This document shows positions 8,501 to 18,156 of a DNA stretch of 22,389 nucleotides, piece after piece. The DNA comes from Didymodactylos carnosus (lineage: Eukaryota; Rotifera; Eurotatoria; Philodinida; Philodinidae): positions 1 through 22,389 of the forward strand of contig CAJNOQ010002847.1 in the NCBI GenBank assembly GCA_905250885.1. Direction: 5' to 3'. Position numbers and translations under genes: made by a program. Under the pieces are notes generated by a model. That model ran no database searches and was not told the DNA's origin. It saw nothing but the letters and a program-made list of their open reading frames with translations. Every line of letters starts with the position of its first letter. The stretch's first letter is position 1.

Positions 8501-11195
8501 TCAATGAAAATGAATATTGTGTTAGTTATCAATCAACAGTACCTCTAAATAAATTTAATAATAATCATAATCATTCAAAACCAAATACAACCATAGATAG
8601 TGGAAATGGATATCAACGTCAACAACCATCACAGTCTCAAACATACAAACAAAATTCAAGTAAGAAGAACAGTTAACATCACTCAATGTACCTTTGCCTT
8701 CAGTCATCAATGTACGCTAAGTGACTTGAGCACGTTTTTTCCTACTAATTTTGTTAGTTATTTTAGTTGATATAACGTCTGCTGTCGTCCCATATCAACG
8801 TTTTGAACGTGGCATTGAATTTGAAGGACATGTTATCAAACTATATAATCCATCGTACTTTTTTTTACGTATTACAAATCAGACAGCAACATATGACGAA
8901 ATGGATAAAGATTTGAAGTAAGTTGATTCTCTATTATGAAAATGTGTACCTTTTTATTTTATTTTTCTTTAGTCTTCATTACAATAGTGTTGATTGTCAT
9001 AATACATATAATCCAAAAAGAGGTGATTTTTGTGCAGCATTATCAGATATGGATGGGAAATGGTATCGAGCAAGAATTATTCGTTTAAAACGTAGTAAGT
9101 TTGGAAAGTCTTTCGAGACTAGCACTAATGAGCACGCATTGTAATTATAAAGTCTTTTTCTTTGTTTTTGTTTTTTGTTCGGAAAGGGTAGACATAATTT
9201 TTCGAAGAGATGGTTGACAAACGATAAGAATAGTTACTTTAAAATTTATTTTATTTTTGTCCATTTCAGCTGAAAATTTTGATTTATATGAAGTTATTTA
9301 TATCGATAGTGGTGAAATGTCATCATTACAATTGTCACAAATTCGTCCATTAGGATCGAAATTTGCCCAATTACCTGTTCAAGCTCTCGCCTGTACATTA
9401 GGAAATGTAAGTGATTTCTTTCCTTATTTTATATTCAACCAGATAGCATTTAACTACATTCTTTTTCTACAGGTTATTCCAGCGTCTAGTCAACAACAAC
9501 AGTTAGGCTGGAATCGTCGTTCGTGTATGGCATTCGAAAATTGTACCAATAAATCGAAAAAATTAAAAATATCCGTTTTGGATTCAACTGATATAAAATG
9601 GCCAATGATGTTTATTCACATCGCCACACCAAATCATCCGGTAAATAAAGACAACTTTTTACAAAATAATTTCAAGACAAGCAAAAATTGTATCTCGCAG
9701 ATTAAACGTAAACTTTGAGTGTATTTATCACTTATGCAAAGGTGGCTTATCGAAAAAATTCCTCTGGCTCATTCTCTCCTAACGTAACATACGGTTTACA
9801 CCTAAGAGCTTGTATAATATGAATGTTTGAACGTCATAATTTCTCAACGCTATCATGTACCAGTGTCTGTCTTTCCAATTTGTATATAAAGTTTCATCTT
9901 CAGACGTAGGTTTCCCGATCAGGGAGTACAGTGGACATTTTTCCGTAGAGCAGGCTTATATCTGATTTTTTGAGTTAAAAAATGATTATTTTCGCATAAT
10001 ATAGTCTTATTATGCGTCAGATAATAACAGAAATAAAAAAAAGTCGAATTCGAAAAAAAATCTTTATGCAATGAAAAATGCCTTTGGGGGGGCCCTTGCC
10101 CTGTATTTTCGTCAAAAAATGTTTTGTTTGTAAAACTAACAACTTATACATCATTCGAAGCAGTTTTTCACGCTGATTCCGTATTTCACATTATTTCTAT
10201 AATAAAACGTTTCTTAATCGAGAAAGATGGAAAATACCTCAAAAACCGGCGGTTCTTCAGAAAACCTGTATCTAAATCCAGAAGAAAAAACGTATCAGAC
10301 CGCATCCACCATAGATGCATGACATGTGGACGGTCATTTTGGTATAATTTTGAGTAAAACTGGACCTTAGCTAACTTTAGCGATCCGATTATGCTGAAGA
10401 CAGCCACCGGAAACATCGTTTGGGTTCGGAAAATACCTTATTTCTCTGATATAGTTGCTCTGAACTGAGATATTTTTTACAGGTAGATATTTGAAAGAGT
10501 CTAGGTTCCGAATATATACATTTTACAAGTTTGCATTCGCTTGGTGTTATAAAAAAAATGTTTTTGCCGTAGCAGTCATTTCTGTCTAGGTCGATTTTAC
10601 CTATACATTTTCCCGAAAATTCGCCTCTTGAAACAAACATTTTTGGGCCATTAGATAGCCTATCTGTCGAAGTATATTTGACACTATTTAAATTTTGAAA
10701 ATGCGTATTGTCCGTTTTTTGGCAAATGTCCGCCTGGATGCCCACTATGGGGTGAAACTGGTTCCTCCCTAAAAGCATTTTTGGTTTTTCCGGCAAAATC
10801 TTCGACGTTTTCTCACAAGCAACTTTCTGCCAAAAGTTCAGAAAAAAATTTTTCGCCAGCAACTTTCTGCGAAGAAAATTTTTTAGCTTCTCCCATCCCT
10901 GAGAACAATGAAAAACCCTGTTCAGACGTTAGTGGTTTACATTCCTAAGTTAGTTTTTTGTGTTTAGAATGTTGCTGAATACATGTCATCGTTATTTTTA
11001 ACAAAATCATCGACAAATATAGACATATCCAATTATTGGTGTAAAAAAATTCGTCCTGAACAATATATTTTGTTTAATATGTCGTCGCTAATTAATCAAA
11101 AACTTCATTTTCATACATCAATACAAATTAATCGTACAAATGATGAAATTATTGATTTAATCATAAAAGATTTAGAATGGTTACAACGAGAGTAA
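5197..11195 (+). CDS. Tudor-domain protein, nine exons, ~631 aa
   Basis: Reconstructed spliced gene: 5197-5544, 6012-6195, 7670-7737, 8170-8659, 8767-8917, 8973-9094, 9270-9406, 9473-9640, 10968-11195. Every intron is GT-AG, most donors are GTAAG-like, every junction keeps phase, and the total (1896 bp with TAA) is divisible by three. Start: ATG 5197 is preceded in frame by TGA at 5191-5193. Layout: residues 1-90 compact N-terminal domain; about 115-370 low-complexity Q/H/S/N-rich; about 370-560 extended Tudor domain (Tudor core 430-482: RGDFCAAL, DGKWYRARI, VIYIDSGE); C-terminal tail to 631. Tudor proteins bind methyl-arginine ligands, typically Piwi tails or RNP proteins, in cytoplasmic granules; a germline small-RNA role is inferred. 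Oddities: repeat-swollen introns 2 and 8, and a degenerate aromatic cage. The orthologue is not identified. The existence of the gene is well supported; terminal exons and alternative splicing are less certain. Confidence 0.88.
6012..7737 (+). CDS. Tudor gene exons 2 and 3 (6012-6195; 7670-7737)
   Basis: Exon 2 follows TTATTTTCTAG, encodes a Thr/Ser-rich spacer and then a helix-prone stretch (IVGLMTLEGLEKSLELW), and leaves one base (G6195) before GTAAGA. Exon 3 follows TTGTGTGTTTAG and encodes a short Q/V-rich segment (YQYQMSQNLVQVKSTIAAVK) in phase with both neighbours, ending at GTAAGT (7738). Both are shorter than 62 codons, so simple open-frame scanning would miss them. The 1474-bp intron between them contains the large inverted repeat. 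Confidence 0.7.
6213..7090. repeat. large inverted repeat (foldback) in intron 2
   Basis: The best arms are 6465-about 6760 and about 6770-7051. CACGAGGGAACCTCCTGAGG at 6465 has its complement ending near 7050. Matching continues through GAATGGGACTATTTT, GGGCTATGAAGAACCCC, GAGATATCGA, TTCAAGCAAAAACGGAGTT, TTGTAACGTATC and CTGTAGTCCG to near the centre at about 6760. Outer ends GAGAAACTGA (6213-6222) and TCAGTTTCTC (7081-7090) also pair, but the left arm carries ~215 extra bases (about 6250-6464). Arm identity is high, though not perfect. No clear target duplication was found. The open frames 6262-6504 and 6531-6770 are repeat sequence, not genes. Confidence 0.85.
8170..8659 (+). CDS. Tudor gene exon 4: Q/H/S/N-rich linker
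   Basis: A 490-bp exon after TTTATTTTTAG, entering in phase 0 and leaving in phase 1 before GTAAGA (8660). It encodes about 163 residues of low complexity (KQQHSQTS, HHRQQQQP, NNNHNHSK, QRQQPSQSQ) with SSPP-like proline spots and a moderately conserved-looking middle (GPEPIVYENKK, VPVAYNIRSAQQK). Such prion-like linkers are common in RNP-granule proteins. Without splicing the frame ends at TAA 8674-8676. The +1 frame across 8183-8548 is also open, but it reads as the Gln/His codon shadow. Confidence 0.8.
8767..9406 (+). CDS. Tudor gene exons 5-7: Tudor core (8767-8917; 8973-9094; 9270-9406)
   Basis: These three exons encode residues about 364-500, separated by introns of only 55 and 175 bp. 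Exon 5 gives the flanking beta strands of an extended Tudor domain (GIEFEGHVIKLYNPSYFFLR). Exon 6 gives the Tudor start (KRGDFCAALSDMDGKWYRAR). Exon 7 gives VIYIDSGE and the LSQIRPL motif, then LPVQALACTLGN. The G-x-x-C/V...WYRA...Y-I-D-x-G pattern is the family signature. Compared with the SND1 extended Tudor cage (two Phe/Tyr pairs plus Asn), Y445 and Y465 are kept, while the other positions are D439, S468 and E470. Confidence 0.9.
9473..11195 (+). CDS. Tudor gene exons 8 and 9 (9473-9640; 10968-11195)
   Basis: Exon 8 follows TTTCTACAG and encodes the second half of the SN-like fold of an extended Tudor domain (hydrophobic strands KKLKISVL and WPMMFIHIATP), ending at CATCCG before GTAAATAAAG. 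Exon 9 follows TTTTGTGTTTAG, continues in phase 0 (NVAEYMSSLF) and runs to TAA at 11193-11195 with a helical end (DEIIDLIIKDLEWLQRE). The intron between them is 1327 bp and mostly consists of an inserted element. The exon 8 donor (GTAAAT) is the weakest in the gene, so read-through to TGA 9716-9718 is a possible alternative end. Confidence 0.78.
9907..10920. mobile_element. ~1.0-kb insertion in intron 8 with 8-9 bp direct repeats
   Basis: TTCAGACGT occurs at 9899-9907 and again at 10921-10929, consistent with an 8-bp (TTCAGACG) target duplication. The element would then begin TAGGTTTCCCGATCAGGGA and end with the complement of CAGGGTTTTTCATTG...TCAGGGA, giving imperfect terminal repeats (shared AGG-TTT and TCAGGGA). 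An 8-bp duplication and CAGGG-like ends fit a non-autonomous hAT-type element. Inside, 10389-10862 is open for 157 codons on the minus strand but resembles no protein I know. AGCAACTTTCTGC is repeated about 39 bp apart near 10818 and 10857. Removing the element leaves an intron of about 305 bp. Confidence 0.55.
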
Positions 11196-12271
11196 ACATT
11201 TTTTCTTTCTCTGTTTTTTGCATGCGTATGTCTACACTGCGCTGCGTTCATGTGATATTTTGAGGATCTTTTTTTTGTTTGTTTCAAATTAATAATACAT
11301 TAGTTGTAATTAAAAAAAAGAACTTGTTTTTGTTTTTGTAATCACAATTTTTTTCTTTTGTGTGTGCAACAGAAAAGATTCTTTCTGTAGCTTTTTGTTT
11401 TGTTTTTTTTCATTGTTAAATAATATTAATTTTATTTTTCAATTAAATTACGGCAGGATCATTGGTATAGGATGTTCCGATATAATTCATCTTTAATCGA
11501 GTTGCTAATTCTGTAATAACAATACTTTCTGATAGTATATATCATACATTCATTCATTATGTCGAAGAGTTTTGTTAATATTGTGTATCAGTATTCTCTA
11601 ATGTAACAGTGAAGACATACATCGTATATTAATAGCGAAAATGAAACGTAGATGAGATCAATCCTTGGACTCTTAGTAATAGAAATGTTCAACTCAACAT
11701 GATCCAGAGGATACGTACGAGTACAATGTTGTCGAAAGTACCGGTCGAATATTTTTGAACTTTATTTAAACAAGACTAATGTCGCTAATTTACTTTATTT
11801 CTGTAAAGATATGAATCGCATAAGATGCATATTGCAACGTTATTTTTGTAGAGAATTTTTCACAGCGCATCTTTTAAGAAAACAATAAAGCTTAGAGGAT
11901 AAAATCCAACTGAGATATGAGCAAAATACTAAGTGAACAATTTATTCTGAAACATCCGCTATATATATATACAATTTCTATCTACTTTTTCCTTCATTTC
12001 TTTTCTGTTTTTATACGTAAAATGACATAATTTTCTGTTGCTTCTAGAATGTACAGTATTATTATTATTATTAGTATAGTATTCGATAGCGAGTACTTAT
12101 GCTGGAAATATGATCTCTTGATGGATTTGCTAGACCGAGATATGATGACTACAAAATGCAAATTCCGGTAGATACTACGTTAGTGATTTTTAGGACTAAA
12201 CGAAAAATATTATAACTGGGATAAAAGTACCCCGATCAGAAAAATGTTGAGAATCTTCTTAGATATATTAC
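11196..12271. other. 3' flank of the Tudor gene, no gene seen
   Basis: T-rich sequence to about 11450 (probably 3' UTR and terminator region), then featureless AT-rich DNA with an ATT trinucleotide run at about 12057-12073. No open frame reaches 60 codons. Confidence 0.5.
11309..11314 (+). terminator. candidate poly(A) signal ATTAAA
   Basis: ATTAAA about 115 bp after the Tudor gene stop, inside a T/G-rich stretch that could serve as downstream element. There is no canonical AATAAA within 250 bp of the stop. This is a weak call. Confidence 0.3.
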
Positions 12272-12279
12272 GTTTACGT

Positions 12280-13011
12280 CAAGGCAGGTAACTCGAGTCA
12301 CATTTGTTTAAAGACTCTGACTTGACCCTGACTCGAAAATTGGGTGACATTGACTTAAGGGGGAAACAGAGACAGCAGAGTCTATTGGAGTTCCAAGGAT
12401 ATATATTTTTATTTTATTTTATATTCGTGAAAGTATGCTATATTTTATTATTTGTTTATTAATTATGATCAAAAATATATATTGAGAAAGATAAATTTAA
12501 AAGCTTTGCCAAGATTGGAAACAAACGAGTTCATAATAAAGAAACTATGGACAATGTCATTAGAGATGTTGTATTAATTGTTGATACATAGTAGTACGTT
12601 TTCATACAATAGCAACACTTCTACGAACTTCTAGACTTCAGAAGTCCAATGGAATTTGGGAGTTCAGAAGTCTGCTGTTTCCCCCTTGCGTTGACTCGAG
12701 TCATTCGTTCAAAAAAAATTTTTCATTTGCTCTTATAAAAGAATTACAATTTATAAGATTAAATTTCTACTTATTCATAACTTTTGTCCTAATTAAATAT
12801 ATTGCATCAGAACGATGTTTTGTGCATAAAAATTCGGAACTAGATATTGTGTCATGAAAAATTGTTGTAAACGTTGTTTATAAAAATAAACAGAAAACGA
12901 AAAATGACAAATATAACTGGATTCGAATCGGAAACACTGGTGACTCGACTCGAAACCGCTACGAAATGACTCGAACTCGACTTGAAAAGTGGCTTGACTC
13001 GCCCAGCCCTG
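12280..13011. mobile_element. non-autonomous hAT-like element, 732 bp
   Basis: The right end, read inward on the minus strand, begins CAGGGCTGGGCGAGTCAAG, a typical hAT terminus. The left end begins CAAGGCAGGTAACTCGAGTCA, a degenerate match. Flanks are GTTTACGT (12272-12279) and GTCCACGT (13012-13019), matching at 6 of 8 bases, as expected for an old 8-bp hAT target duplication. Subterminal GACTCGA-type repeats are dense at both ends (12291-12340 and 12940-13000), as in hAT elements, where they bind transposase. An internal inverted repeat AAGGGGGAAACAG (12357-12369) with its complement (12675-12687) suggests a composite or nested structure. There is no transposase gene. Confidence 0.75.
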
Positions 13012-13019
13012 GTCCACGT

Positions 13020-14342
13020 AAAAATTTCGAACCCAAAACTCAGATATCGATTGAGCAGTGTGAATCGTGCTTTTCGTGCAATAACTGACTTATAATCAGT
13101 TCCAAAAGACTTTCCGTCACGTATTGAGTGTTCGAAAGACAAGGGTGTAGGATCTGTGCGGTAAATAGGAGTTTTGATTAGCTCAGATCAGATGGGAGAG
13201 TTGATTCAACAAGTAGTAAATAGTAATCTTTAGGCCGTGTAGGTGCGACATGCGGAAAATGTTAAAAGATTCTATTCAATCAATCCACTAAACAGTGCCT
13301 CTCACAGAAACCTGTATATGTTGATGCCACTGTTAGATAATGGCTTTCTACAACAAAAATTAAATTTGATAGCTTTCACTTCAGATGGAAGATTTACAGT
13401 TCTACTGCTAAAGCTTTTTTCTATTTCTATACTTTGGAAGTCATTTGGAAAATGCCTCTCTCATGTAATAGAATGTATGCTGTGTACTATTATCAACTAA
13501 TTAAACAAACTATAGCTATCAACGTGCCTCAGAGTTAATAAAATAACATCATCGTTGGTCGAAGAGTGTGTAACAAAAGCATCATTGGCACAATGAAAAT
13601 AGCCTCATACAGTTGGGAGTAGAGAGATGGTCAAAAAAGTAGATGTGGATTCGACATAAAAGAAAGATGCCACATTGAAAATATGGTGCCTCAAATACAA
13701 TGCTTCGTTGTGTCGATGCCAAAATCACCTTACTTTGTTAGAGCGTTCGTTTCTTTTACAATAAAATGAAAAAAAACAAGAAAAGAGCAGTCCAGAAAAT
13801 ATGATATCTTTTAGGACTACGTGGTTAAGTTATAATCTCAGTGAAAGCCCACATATTTAAGTTTTTCATTTTCTTTGCTTTATTTGCACATTGTTGGCTA
13901 TACAGCTGCATTCAGACATAAAGATTCTCATCACAAGAGAGAAAATCGAATACTTTGAATCCTTGACAAACATTGACTAAGGAGAACGTACAATATAAGA
14001 AAATACTATTTCGTAATAAATACTAATGAGTGTTTTCACACAGCTCAGTCCACCATTACTTGGCAGAAGAGCCGCAAAAATTTCAAAACTTCTGCTGTGT
14101 AGAACATGGAAAGTGACGGAGAAGCCACTAGTGAATAGGACCTTGGAATAGGACCTGTGAATAGGACGTTGGAGATATCACATGAATAGTTTAAGTTTTA
14201 GAATGATATAAAAATGTATGAAACCATGCGTATACAAGTATATATAATGTATTTCAGTTTGAAGCTCGCTATTTTCTGCATTTTCCTGTATGAAAGCCCT
14301 GATCTGATTATATTTACAGCACTGTACTTCATTCACTGTTGT
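13020..14342. other. no gene recognised; short minisatellite at 14133-14175
   Basis: The frame 13243-13500 is open for 85 codons but has no recognisable motif and no splice context. At 14133-14175 the unit GAATAGGACCT recurs three times (GTGAATAGGACCTTG, GAATAGGACCT, GTGAATAGGACGTTG). Confidence 0.4.
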
Positions 14343-14388
14343 GCCATAGGTCAAAACTACTGACGGCCATAGGTCAAAACTACTGAGC
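14343..14388. repeat. tandem duplication, 23-bp unit x2
   Basis: GCCATAGGTCAAAACTACTGA starts at 14343 and again at 14366, with identical cores; a simple local duplication. Confidence 0.75.
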
Positions 14389-14427
14389 TAACTCGAGACT
14401 TCGTTGATTAAGTTTTTGAAAAAATTA

Positions 14428-14505
14428 TTGTAGAGTAGAACTGAAAGGAGCATATCACTAGATGCAGTTTTTGGCGCTGATTACGAATCTCACATTAGTT
14501 TTTTA
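14428..14505 (+). repeat. fragment related to the intron 8 element
   Basis: GCAGTTTTTGGCGCTGATTA and the following CGAATCTCACATTAG match 10160-10195 inside the intron 8 insertion (GCAGTTTTTCACGCTGATTC, then CGTATTTCACATTA) with few differences, and weaker similarity extends upstream for about 30 bp. Both copies have the same orientation. This indicates a dispersed repeat family with at least two members here. Confidence 0.6.
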
Positions 14506-14748
14506 AAAAAATTAAATTTTTGCATCAAAAATTCAGTTTTACATTTTTTGAAAACTGTATTTTCGATTTTCTCACCTAGACGCTTTTCCTAATAAAATAG
14601 AAGACTACACTAATCGATAGAGAATTCGATTCTCTACAAGATGGTATGTTTCTTTTGAAGTTTAGGCTCAACACAAGCTTTTCAATAAAGTTTTAAGTTA
14701 TAAGATTCTCACACAATTCTAAGAAAGTGAAAACATTTTTTCAGCTTT

Positions 14749-14957
14749 ATTTTCACATTAGTCTATATTAGGTGCCTAAAACTAAGTCTGATGTGAAAAT
14801 GAAATCCTTTGTGCAATGTTTAGTGCTCCAAACTTTGTAGGTAAAAAAGGGTGTCACAGCGTCACGACGATAAAACACAATTAGTGAGGGATGGAAAGCT
14901 TATTGGAAAGATTCTTTTTTGACAATCAATAGCTCGTTTACTCCTCTACAAAGTTTG
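14749..14957. repeat. two inverted-repeat pairs
   Basis: ATTTTCACATTAG (14749-14761) pairs with CTGATGTGAAAAT (14788-14800) with one mismatch. CAAACTTTGTAG (14829-14840) pairs exactly with CTACAAAGTTTG (14946-14957). They may belong to an old foldback element covering about 14700-15240; no boundary was found. Confidence 0.45.
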
Positions 14958-15238
14958 CTCGAGGCGCTTTTTAGTAGTTCTTCTAAATTCGCAGCAAATT
15001 AGCTTTTAATGAGAAGCACTTCGAATTTAGGGCCTTTTTTTGTCACAGCATTACGCGCCGGAAAACGGTTCTAAAAATGCGAATCTTTAACCACATACCT
15101 TCATTTTATACCAAAAGTAGAGTATGGCGAACTACGTCGAATGGCGCAAGAACGAAGTTTCTAGCTCTTACACTTTTTGAGAAAAGCTCAAATTACTGCG
15201 TCAAAATGTCACGCTTGGACAAGCCCTGTATTCGTTCG

Positions 15239-15720
15239 GTATTCTGTCAATAAACCTATTAAACTTAAGGTTTGAAACAATTTACTATAGCTTATTTTAT
15301 AGCTGTCTCAATTCTGTACTTTTCTAAATACAAACTATGCTAATTCCTATTTGCGAAAGAAACTGTAATCATTTTTATATGTCACTATGAGTAAAAATTG
15401 AGATATCTATCCAGTATTTAGCCAATAAATCTGTAAGGACAAATTTTTAAAACAATATATTATAGTTCATTTTAAAGCCACGAAAATTTTCTATCTTCCT
15501 ATATATAAAACATTCCGATTCTGAGCGGATGCGTGGAAGAAATGTTCTTTTAAAGCCTTAAGATGGGTAAAAATCATGATACCTGTCAGTATTTTGACAA
15601 TTGTTCTATATCGGCATATCTTTTGAAGCTTAGAAGAGCTTACGAGAGAAGCTTATTTATAGCTAGCTCATTTTAAAGCCCAAAAAGTTCTCTACCTTTC
15701 CATATATGTACATTGGTCAA
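15239..15720. repeat. diverged 175-bp tandem repeat, about 2.7 units
   Basis: Units start GTATTCTGTCAATAAACC (15239), GTATTTAGCCAATAAATC (15414) and GTATTTTGACAATTGTTC (15589): two successive spacings of exactly 175. Shared internal landmarks include ACAAT-TA-TATAG (units 1-2), TCATTTTAAAGCC (units 2-3) and ATGRGTAAAAATNRWGATA near the unit ends. Unit 3 carries about 27 extra bases (including GAAGCTTAGAAGAGCTTACG) and is truncated. Divergence is substantial, so this is an old array. Confidence 0.7.
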
Positions 15721-16369
15721 GGTCTTTAAAATCATACGAAAAATACGAGGAACAAAGTGATTAGTCTTCGTTGAGCTACTGACGAAAAATGATAAGAAAT
15801 ATTTTTTTAAGGAGATTAAGAGCAGTTTTTGAAAGTCAGAAGTGTTGGAAAATGAAAAACGAAGCACTGCCGATCGTTTTCATTTAAAATCATATTGGAC
15901 CATTTTCTTGCAGAAACCGTTTCTCGTCCTTCGCGCAATTTTATCGACTAAAATTTCCCCATGGGATGAGCTAAGAACAATGAATAGTTTAAGAGAAAAA
16001 TCCACAAAACTATATACAGATTATATTCTCTTCTTCACTCCCATTCAGGAAGACTAAATTTTTGCGTAACTGTTCGAAGAACTCAACCAGACATTATTAT
16101 ACTACTGTTCACTATTATTAGATCGAAGATGTCAATATATCTGATGCGTATTGACTGCTGTGAGAAATTTAGATCGTAACTGTCAGCAGGCTTTTTTTTT
16201 CAACTGACAGACCTTGTTTTTGAATGAAAAACGTAGAAACTGATGGAGTAAAACTTGTGGATTCGAATCTCTGTATTCTTCTAACGCATTGTGAAATTAC
16301 AAAAGTAACTTTTCAAACAAGTAGATCGAGAGAGAACGTGTTTTTTGTTAATCTTTTTCATCGTTGCAG
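15721..16369. other. no gene recognised
   Basis: The frame 15842-16057 is open for 71 codons (KSYWTIFLQKP, SPWDELRTMNS) without a recognisable domain, and the opposite-strand frame 15673-15867 overlaps it in part. I treat both as chance, or at best as debris of a decayed gene. Confidence 0.35.
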
Positions 16370-16498
16370 ATGAAATCAGTGCGAACAAAAATGGATCAAA
16401 TTTATGGTTCTGAGATCAAAGACGATATGGTCAAACAATTTTTTCTAGCAGCTGTTCCCCATTGTTATTCACTGTTGAATCAACAGCTCTTGGAATGA
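16370..16498 (+). pseudogene. possible exon relic, unknown protein
   Basis: An acceptor-like TTTTTCATCGTTGCAG is followed directly by ATG and 42 codons with amphipathic, protein-like content (MDQIYGSEIKDDMVKQFFLA) ending at TGA 16496-16498. GC and codon mix are higher than in the surrounding DNA. No partner exon could be joined with confidence. It may be a relic or chance. Confidence 0.22.
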
Positions 16499-18156
16499 GA
16501 AACATTACTTTGGAATTTTGCAGTTTTTGTATCAACCTAGTTGAGAAATTTTAAACACTTGTTCGCTCGAAAGCAACAATTGCAAATTCAAACTTCCATA
16601 GTAAATCATTTTGTACACAAAGGATCAAGGTACTGTTAAATGTCGTTTAGCCTTTGGTTTCAACAACTTAAAAAATTATTACGTAAAACAATGAAGAGAA
16701 CTTCAAGAATACCACCCAAAATTTGTTGCGTATAAAAACAATCGACTATTAAGAGTACAGATGTATAATGGATTTGGACAAAAGATTGTAGCGTGCTCAG
16801 CAATATATATCATTTTGTGGAGAAAAAATGTTCTATTTCAGAACTTATATCTGGAAAAAATTTAGAGTAAAAAATGATTTTGAATCTTTACATTTAAAAA
16901 AGCTCTTTTTGAACAGGATCTAGAAATCTTTTTCAAAGCTGTCCGTATCTGTTAGTAATGACTCATTATGACTCAGTACGTGTGCAGACGGACTTATTGT
17001 ATATGAGTTCAATTAATTTTAACATGTGAAAAATAACAACCATGTTCTTTGAATATTTTTAACTATGTCTAAAATAAAAAGGTTTACCACTGAACGCTTT
17101 CTCGTACGTCATATCAGAAATTTTGTTTGCGATACATATATATGTATATATAGGTGTATGCGACGACGACGAGAGCAAGCGTGGTTCTTTTAAATCTCGC
17201 AACGTTCATTGTTCTGAACGTACACATTAAAACCATTGTTTATTCTTTGAATGTATGAACACTAGCGTTTGGGTGAAGGTGAACTTAGTTTTAGAGTAGA
17301 AATGCATTGTACCAAGGATGTATAATCTTTTAGGAGAAATAAATCTGTAATACTTAATATTAAACATTCAATCTATTTTCCTTCACACATTCTTTTAATT
17401 TCATATATCTTACAAGAAACTGTGAGACTTTGTTGAAGATAGCATTCAACAGTAACTTGAGTAAACTGAATTTCAGTTTATTATTATCGAGAATAAACTA
17501 ATAATAAAATATTTAAAATTTATTTTTTTAAAAATATACAATATTTCATCATATTTTATTTTGACATTAATATATAGCAATTTTTTCATTCAATCTAACT
17601 GATTAGATAAAATACTATTTCGTTTGATAATTTAGCATCACTTATAACCCATTTTTCATACTTGCAGATGCTAGAAGAATCTCTTATTCACTTTTCGAAA
17701 ACATCCTTCAGGTCAGATTACTTGACGTTGTTGGTTGATTTTTAATCATTGTTTTAATTTTCTTATTCAATGTGTTCCAAAAGTCACTAACCAATAAAAA
17801 TATTTAATAGCTCCATCATTTCTTAATCAAAGTTTAAGGTTTTTTGTTTGTTAGAAAAACGTTCTAAGTTTTATTTCATATGATTGAAAACTCTTGTTAA
17901 TATTTGAAAAAATATTTGGGTTTATTATAGTGAAATTCAGGTATTTTGAGACTCTTCTTTAATAAATTATGTACTGTAAAACTTTTTGAAAAGAACATAA
18001 ATAGTTTTTAATATTGAAATAAAATACATGATGCTCGCTTTTACATAATGAAATAATTATTTGGTTTTGTTCAAAATTGACCGGTTGGTGTGGATGTTTT
18101 CAGCCACTGTTATTCCATACTAACATTTGGAAAAAAGTAATAAAAATCTTTTTCAG
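16499..18156. other. AT-rich region, no clear gene
   Basis: It contains a TA-rich palindromic run at about 17131-17155, a GAC repeat at 17160-17170, and another acceptor-like site (CTTGCAG, then ATG at 17668) followed by about 25 open codons. No terminal repeats or convincing coding sequence were seen. Confidence 0.4.

Noticed and set aside
8183..8548. 121-codon plus-strand frame over exon 4
   Set aside because: Frame shadow of the Q/H/S-rich exon: the correct frame is the one continuous with exons 3 and 5.
10389..10862. 157-codon minus-strand frame as an independent gene
   Set aside because: It lies wholly inside the intron 8 insertion, lacks promoter or splice context and resembles no known protein; reported only as part of the element.
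16256..16280. GGATTCGAATCTC as a tRNA T-arm
   Set aside because: No matching acceptor stem, D-arm or anticodon arm could be placed around it.
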